The position numbers and the translations under genes were made by a program. DNA of 64,000 nucleotides, from NCBI GenBank assembly GCA_030063045.1, contig JAQSEB010000032.1, positions 1,116,001 through 1,180,000 on the forward strand. The letters run 5' to 3'. Source of the stretch: Pratylenchus scribneri. Its lineage: Eukaryota > Nematoda > Chromadorea > Rhabditida > Pratylenchidae. Below, piece by piece: positions 58,197 to 64,000 of this stretch (position 1 is its first letter; every line of letters starts with the position of its first letter). The notes below the pieces were generated by a model. It was not told where the DNA came from. It ran no database searches and worked only from the letters and a program-made list of their open reading frames with translations.

Positions 58197-59567
58197 TCAT
58201 TTGAAAAGCATTTGACGCGCATGGAAAAGTCGTTGACTTCGCCTCTGGGCCCGATGGAAATCGACGGACACTTTTTTGATTGGACTCGAATTGTGCATTG
58301 AAATTGGCAAACAAAGGGAATGGCGACGGCATTTTGGCGAATTCATCACAATTCCGGCCGATTCCTTTTTCGTTTTTGTGCAACTTCGGGTGGCCAATCC
58401 TTTGCGCACATTCAGAAAATCTGAAAAAATTCATCAAAATAAGTTGGAATTAATTGTTTAATAATTCCCAAATCAGAATTCATTTTTGTTTTAAATTCTT
58501 AGCACTCTAAGTATTCTTATTTTGGAAGGCCATTCCCTCGTGTAGTGGTCAATATCTCAAACTCAATCATTTAATCAATTAATTAATAAATTAATTACTA
58601 AATAATTAAAAAGAAAGCTGTGGCCAAATAAATAAAAATTCTCTGATTTTTTCTTATTTTTTGGGACTTTTGGCCTTAACCTTTTGTGACCTATTTTGCT
58701 ATATTTTTGTGACCATAATTTTAATCAATTCAATCCAATCTAGGCTATATGTTAGTATCAAAATTATTATTAACTAATTAATTTGAAAAATTGATTCAAA
58801 AATAAGTTAATTTCATTTAATTTTCCCCAAAATTCCTCACCGGTAATTTTCGACTGTTCTCCCACAATTTGGCCATTAGTGCCTTCCTCCATTGCCCATT
58901 CCATGCTGTTGTTGTTTCCACTGACTTTTTTGCTCCTTTTTGGCGTTTCATTTTCCGTTGTTCGCCGTTTTGATTTGGCCAAAATGCGGGAAGGCGATTT
59001 CATTGGGCCAATGCCACTTTCTGCCATCATTTGTCCGTCCGAATCAGTTGCTTTTCCCTCCACAAATTCGCCAATTCCTCCGTTCATTTTTGTGACATTT
59101 TCCTCTGCCGGACTCCAATGGTTTTCGTCCCTTTCATGGTGCACATTTTTGTGTGGCGGATTTTGGCCAAAAATGGTGGAAATTCGATAGAATCCTGGCA
59201 CTTGTTTGGCCGAAACTGCCTCATATTTTAGTGGATGGTTGGCCGCATTCATTGGTTGGCCTTGGTCAAAGTCGAAATTCCATTTCTGTTTGTATCGTTC
59301 GGCCAATTCCGCCAAAAGACGTTGCACAAATTCCTTCGAAATTATCATTAAATTCACCCTTTCCCCTCCTTTTTTCCCTACTTGATTGCTTTTCTCCTCC
59401 TCCGGATCCATTTCCTCTTGGAAAAGGCGCCTTCGGGCACTGTTCGACGGTTTTGGCACTTCATTTTGTTGTTTTTGGCATTGTTGTTCCCATTTTTGAT
59501 GCCAAAAAGGGCGAGTGGAATGAGGGACAAGGGAGCACGAAAGTTGGCTCAAAATTGCAGCTTGCAT
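58197..59567 (-). CDS. cki-1: cyclin-dependent kinase inhibitor, p27/CKI-1 family
   Basis: Nuclear inhibitor of cyclin-CDK complexes controlling cell-cycle exit. Exons 59567-58841 and 58420-58197 join in frame to 316 residues. The CDI domain has the cyclin-docking ARRRLF, then KEFVQRLLAELAERYKQKWN + FDF (p27: RKWNFDF) and a PLKYEAVSAKQVPGFYR block (p27: GKYEWQEVEKGSLPEFY). The exon junction creates QSKITDFLNVRK, a PIP-box with the TD pair and a downstream basic residue. The C-terminal exon is rich in Arg/Lys. An acceptor-like TTTTTTGCAG lies just upstream of the chosen ATG at 59567 and could be a spliced-leader site. The long upstream region fits the extended control regions known for cki-1. 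Confidence 0.92.
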
Positions 59568-60239
59568 TTTATTCTTTATGGTTGAAATTTTATTTTGAAA
59601 TTTTTTCTGCAAAAAAAAATATTAAGAAATTAATTCTCGGAAAGGGAGGAAATGAGGAAATTGCGCAGAATTGCGAATGTGAGGAAATTTGGGAAAGGGG
59701 CGCAAAAGGGGAAAGATGGGCGAGACTGGGGATGGGCTGGGGACCGGTCAAAAAGGTCAGCTTGGCTTTGGGGGCCGCACATTCGAAAATTGGGCAAAAA
59801 GGACGGACGGGAAAAGTGGTCGATGGCCGAAGGCGGCGCCCCGGGGGAAGAGGAAGAGGAAAGGCCCCCGGGCGGATGAACAGACGGTCAGCGGTCAACA
59901 TTGGGGGGGGGGGGGGGAGGAAATTGGAGAATGGACAAAAGAATGAATGGATGGGAGGGGAATGGGGGATGACCGGCCAAAAGGAAACAAAATGGGAAAT
60001 GGACGATAATGGACCGACAAATGTACCCGGCAGGGCAAATGCCATTTGAAGGGAAAAAGGCTTAAATTGGCAAAAAAAGCCGCCCTAATTCTTCGCCAAT
60101 GTTTATTCAGGGCCATTGATGTGGCCTTTTTGACTTTGGAAACTATTTATTGGGGACAAAATGAAAGGAAAGAAAGCTGGCTTTTGGTGTGGCCTACAAA
60201 GCGTTTAAATGACTATCTTAAAAGGGAAGCCTCTCATCT

Positions 60240-60470
60240 TAACTTGGCCACTTTTTATGAAACTTTGCCTAATTTTAGTCCAAATGATACCAACACCTAA
60301 ACTGCTATTTTAGCCAGAATTCTATAAGAGGATATGCACTATGGCCAAAAGTGCCAGAAAAGTAGATTTTTCATCCAGCTGATATAAATTATGGCTTATT
60401 AGTTTAGATGAAGGCATTCTATGGACTAAAATTAGGCAAAGTTTCATCAAAAGTGGCGAGAAAGTTAAAG
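60240..60470. repeat. inverted repeat pair with flanking direct repeats
   Basis: GAAACTTTGCCTAATTTTAG (about 60259) and CTAAAATTAGGCAAAGTTTC (about 60427) are exact reverse complements, extended by CCACTTTT/AAAAGTGG. Outside, GGAAACTATTTATTGGGGAC (60138) and GGAAACTATTCATTGGGGTC (60534) are direct repeats. Confidence 0.75.
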
Positions 60471-62214
60471 AAAAAAAATGCAAAGAAAAGTTTTAAAATG
60501 GAAATTTTTGAGGACATAGATTTTGCCTTTTTTGGAAACTATTCATTGGGGTCAAAAATGCAAGGAAGGCAATACAAAAAGGAGGCATAAATTCTCGTCG
60601 ATGCGACCCATAACACCCCAAAATTTGAATACAAAATAGGGGACAAAAGGATGGGCATAGTGCCCGGTCAAATTGAAGGGAAGAGGACCTTTGGAAGAAG
60701 GAGGAGAAGAATGGATGAAGGCGATGAATGGAATGATGAATAGAAAAAGGAAGAATGGAGGCGGAGGTGAATTTGGCGAAGGAGGATAAAGGGGAATAAA
60801 ATGGAGTGGGTTTGACCGCCAAAAGGGGGCGGGGACAGGAAAGAAAGGGGAGGCGGCCCCCGCGGGGATGACATTGGAATTGGGGAGAGGAAAGGGAGGG
60901 GATAGTCTTGAATGAATGCCTTCCAATGGAATGAAGCTTTGCCCTAAAATGGGCCAAGTTGCTGGCTCGCCTCGCCTCTTGAGGATATGCAAATTTTTTG
61001 TGAAGAGGGGGGATGCTCCACATTTTAATTTATGGCCGATATTTTTTTGGAGGGTCGAGAGGGCAAAGAATTGAATTGAATAGAAATGTGAGTAAAAAAG
61101 TGGCAAAATTGTGGTCAAAAATTGGAATGGATTTGCGACGACCTTGGGGGGGGGGCACACAAGGAAAAGAGAGGGGGATTGGGCCAACCCAGTCATTATT
61201 ACACACATCGATGATGACCATTGGGGGTGGGGGGCGAGAATTGTGAAGGGAAAACACTTCCCTGGGACCAAATGGCACCGGGTCGAGTGGACATTGGCAC
61301 CCAATTCCCATTAATGAACGCACTCCCTTCGGGGGCAAATTGGCCTTCGAATGTGGTCAGCCATTAAGCCGATGGGGGGCAAATTGGCCAGGTCAGGCAC
61401 AAATGTTCGTTCGGTCGAATGGATCCAATGATTGGGATTGGAGGAAGGATTGGCCTGAACAAATTTTTGGATGGCCATTTCCTGGAAAATGCTGGCTTTT
61501 AGACTTTTTTGACCAGCCAAGTGCCAACATATTTTCGCCTCTCTCCGAAAAGCTTCTTCATAAGTCATCATCCACTTTCCATTTTTTTCAGCTGCTTTTT
61601 GTCCATTTATCTTCGCCAGCAGATCTTTTTCCTTTTGACCAATGCTTCTCAGAATAGAAAAGAAAAGGGAATTGTAAAAAAAACCGCGTTGCGGTCATTG
61701 AGCCATTTGGCCGAACATCTGGCCACAAATAAAAGGGAAGGAAGGGTGGGGATTGGTGCGGCCATATTGGAGCCGATTAAGTGGAGGAAAAGGCACAAAA
61801 AAACGATTTAGTTTGGATGAACATTTGAGCAAATAAAGGGCGGATTTAGCAGAGGGAAAATGAGAAGGGGAAAGGATTTTTTGTTTTTTGCCGGGCCATT
61901 TTGTGCCAATATTAGAGGGGAAATTGTGGCGAGATTGATGGCATTGATAAGGAAATAGGGGGATGGGAATGGAAGTCGGGAATATTGAGCAATGAATTTG
62001 GTGGACGGGAATTGGAGGTGGGCAATGGAATGAGGAAGACCTTGAAGATGATAATGAGTGGTTTTGGTTGGGAATGGAAGGATGGACGGGAATTATTTTA
62101 TTAGTTTTGGTTTGTGGCTTCAGATCAACGCATCCTATAATTTTCTATACAATTGCCCGTGCTTTTTGTTTTGGAAAATGCATTTATTACGAATGAAGTG
62201 CCAATGCCTAGGTT

Positions 62215-62350
62215 TGTTTAACCAATTCTAATTTAGTTTTGAACCAAAGACCATAGTTGGTTTATACCGTTTAATACCCTTTAATTTTGACCAAAACATA
62301 ACAAATTATATACCATTCAATGCGTTTTGACCAGCTGTATCCAATTTAAA
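62215..62350. repeat. dispersed repeat R4, second copy
   Basis: Inverse homologue of 47695-47835 in the 4EHP intron; shared stretches include CAAATTATATACCATTC and TTTTGACCAGCTGTATCCAA (variant TATTGACCAGCTCTATCCAA). Confidence 0.7.
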
Positions 62351-62827
62351 TTTCGAGAATATAATGGGCAGCTAATTTGATTGCCAAAAAAACCTTGAAC
62401 AAAACAATTTGAAGGGTCAAATTCAGGTAGTGGGACTCGAATTTATGATGGTAGCCAATTTTTATGGCATGTCCCGATTTTAAATGCGGTCGTAAAATTC
62501 AAATAAGGGAGGAAATCTGTGTCATTTTTTGTGTCCAATTTTATCAGCGACTGTCCCAAAAATGTGCAAAAACAGCTTTAACATTTTTAGTGGTGGAAAA
62601 AAAGCGGTTTATGAGTTCGTAATTCCCCCACGAATGATGTTTTTTTTTGGATGGTTGGTGGGGGAATGAGGTGCAAAAAATCGCACAAAATTGTGTTGAT
62701 ATGGAATGGAGGGCCAAAAAAGGTGATGGACTCAATTTTTTATGGCCATCGGCGGAAAAAATGATGTCCAAAAAACATGGAATTGAGTGGGGGAAGGGAG
62801 GAGGCCATTTTTTGTACATAAGAAATT

Positions 62828-62995
62828 CATCGAGGCAATCACTAAAATGGGAAGGCGAGATACACCATTCAAAAGAGCAAAGTTTTCTCTTAAGAATAGC
62901 TTGTTTAAAAAAAGGCCACTTTGTATAGGACATTTCGGGCTTTCGTCTGGCATATCGCCTTCCTGCATTGTTTAATTCCTTGTTAAGTTATGGCC
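62828..62995. repeat. foldback element, family R1, copy E (short)
   Basis: TCGAGGCAATCACTAAAATG + GGAAGGCGAGATACACCATTC pairs with GGCATATCGCCTTCCTGCAT; GGCCACTTTGTATAGGACAT matches copy D. Confidence 0.7.
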
Positions 62996-64000
62996 AAAAA
63001 AATTATGTTGAGGAAAGAAATTGGCCAATTGCCCAAGAGCCAAGAAGAAAAGTGGTCAAAATAGTGAAAAAGCGAGAATGGAATGAAGGGGAATGGAAAG
63101 GGAAGGGATGAAGCAGACCCAAGCCGCCATCGCCCGGACGATGCGAGCCAATCGATGGGAATGGAGGGGGGAAGAATGAATGGGAAATTGGGGAAATGGG
63201 GGATTAGTGCCAGCGCCGAAGGGGGTAATGACCGGTTGGAAGGAAATGGACGAAAGGGTGGAAGCCGATTTGATGGATGCACTAAAAAGGATGGCAATTT
63301 TGGAGAGGAATTTGGGTGGAGGGAAGTTGTAAAATTTGGAGGAAAAAATTTTTTGGGATGAAATGAAACCAAAATAAACAGAGTAAAAATGCAAATTAGC
63401 CACACATTTTAAGAACCAATTTGAATAATTTTTGCTCGCCCTTTTTTCCCTCAATGGAAATGGAGGATTTGCGGCCCCTTTCCTACCATTTTAGCGCCGA
63501 TTGGCCATATAATGGACTGGCCGGGCGATTGTAGCCATAAAATGGAATGAGAGGGCCACCGATTGATGGAGGTGAAGAGCTAATTATGCAAAAATGCTCA
63601 TAAAATGGTGAAATATAGGCCTATTTGTAAATGGGGGGAAAATGGCACATTTACAGTGGCAAAAATGAATGTGGCCAACACAAAGATGGGAAAGCGCGAA
63701 AATTGGCGAAGGGGTGGTCAAAAAAGGAGAAAATAAAATTTTGGAGGGTAAAGTGGGAAAGGCGGAAAATGGAATGGGGAATCGAAAATGGCTCAAGGTC
63801 GAGAATTGGCGATTCGGCAAAGGCCATTTTCACTTTTTCCCTTTTTTGTGCCGTCTTCGGTAGCGATCAGTCAATTCCCCTTCACAAAGGTCTTTTCCCT
63901 TTCATCTCCTTCCGGGCCTCATTCATTTTATTCACTCAAAAAGTCAAAAGGGATAGGGAATAATTGAGTACCGCCGATTGAAAACTTGTAGTAATTTTTG

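Larger units (their letters stand above)
59600..64000. other. gene-poor region upstream of the CDK inhibitor
   Basis: No spliceable gene found in about 4.4 kb, although it is less AT-rich than other spacers. It includes a run of 15 G (59903-59917), a 40-bp inverted repeat pair (60242-60468), an R4 repeat copy (62215-62350) and an R1 copy (62828-62995). Open frames are Gly/Trp/Arg- or Pro/Ser-rich mirror images with no family match. Confidence 0.5.

Noticed and set aside
59153..60049. 298-codon plus-strand open frame
   Set aside because: Antisense to the CDK inhibitor exon and then Gly/Arg-rich; the minus-strand CDI domain explains the open reading.
61311..61571. Minus-strand frame MMTYEEAFRREAKICWHLAG
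   Set aside because: Looks protein-like for a short stretch but has no family match and no splice partner; could be revisited with transcripts.

Overview
This window is eukaryotic and almost certainly from a nematode. It is AT-rich, genes are split by many tiny introns (about 35-60 bp), exons are short, and recognisable products match nematode families: a FAX-1 type nuclear receptor, a SPE-42/SPE-49 type sperm membrane protein, a CKI-1 type CDK inhibitor, a 4EHP/IFE-4 type cap-binding protein, nematode-style CYP and UGT genes. At least five introns need a GC rather than GT donor. Frequent GC-AG introns have been reported for cyst nematodes (Globodera/Heterodera), so a tylenchid plant parasite is a reasonable guess, but nothing here proves the genus. 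All gene models were spliced by eye and checked for frame; most join perfectly.

Layout. 0-1.6 kb: 3' part of ceramide glucosyltransferase (+). 1.8-6.5 kb: a small cysteine-containing protein, a fax-1/NR2E3 nuclear receptor and a Pro/Ala/Glu-rich protein (all -). 6.5-9.6 kb: gene-free, with long C and G homopolymers. 9.6-14.3 kb: a short Qc-SNARE followed 188 bp later by protein O-fucosyltransferase 1, whose last intron carries about 46 copies of a 29-bp satellite. 14.8-15.7 kb: a paired-like homeobox gene (-). 17.3-18.2 kb: a Merlin-type DNA transposon remnant with 156-bp identical terminal repeats and an 8-bp target duplication. 19.4-20.0 kb: a 531-bp near-perfect palindrome. 20.0-23.2 kb: a gene coding for two C2H2 fingers, an AT-hook and an HRD1-like helix. 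23.4-27.6 kb: B9D2 and the DC-STAMP/SPE-42 family gene (-). 28.3-34.7 kb: cytochrome P450 and UDP-glycosyltransferase in tandem. 35.0-38.4 kb: a candidate neuropeptide precursor, a minus-strand unknown gene, a 30-bp satellite that looks derived from one of that gene's exons, and an F-box-like gene. 38.8-51.4 kb: QSOX sulfhydryl oxidase, cathepsin Z, 4EHP and dihydropteridine reductase (all +). 51.6-53.7 kb: a secreted low-complexity protein (-). 56.1-56.6 kb: a small unknown protein. 58.2-59.6 kb: a p27/CKI-1 family CDK inhibitor (-), followed upstream by about 4.4 kb without a supported gene.

Several genes serve the secretory pathway (ceramide glucosyltransferase, POFUT1, QSOX, cathepsin Z, UGT, P450, SNARE), but there is no evidence that they form one pathway; the arrangement looks like an ordinary gene-dense nematode segment. 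What stands out is the repeat landscape: at least five short dispersed or foldback families, many of them inside introns, plus satellites, a Merlin element and a large palindrome.
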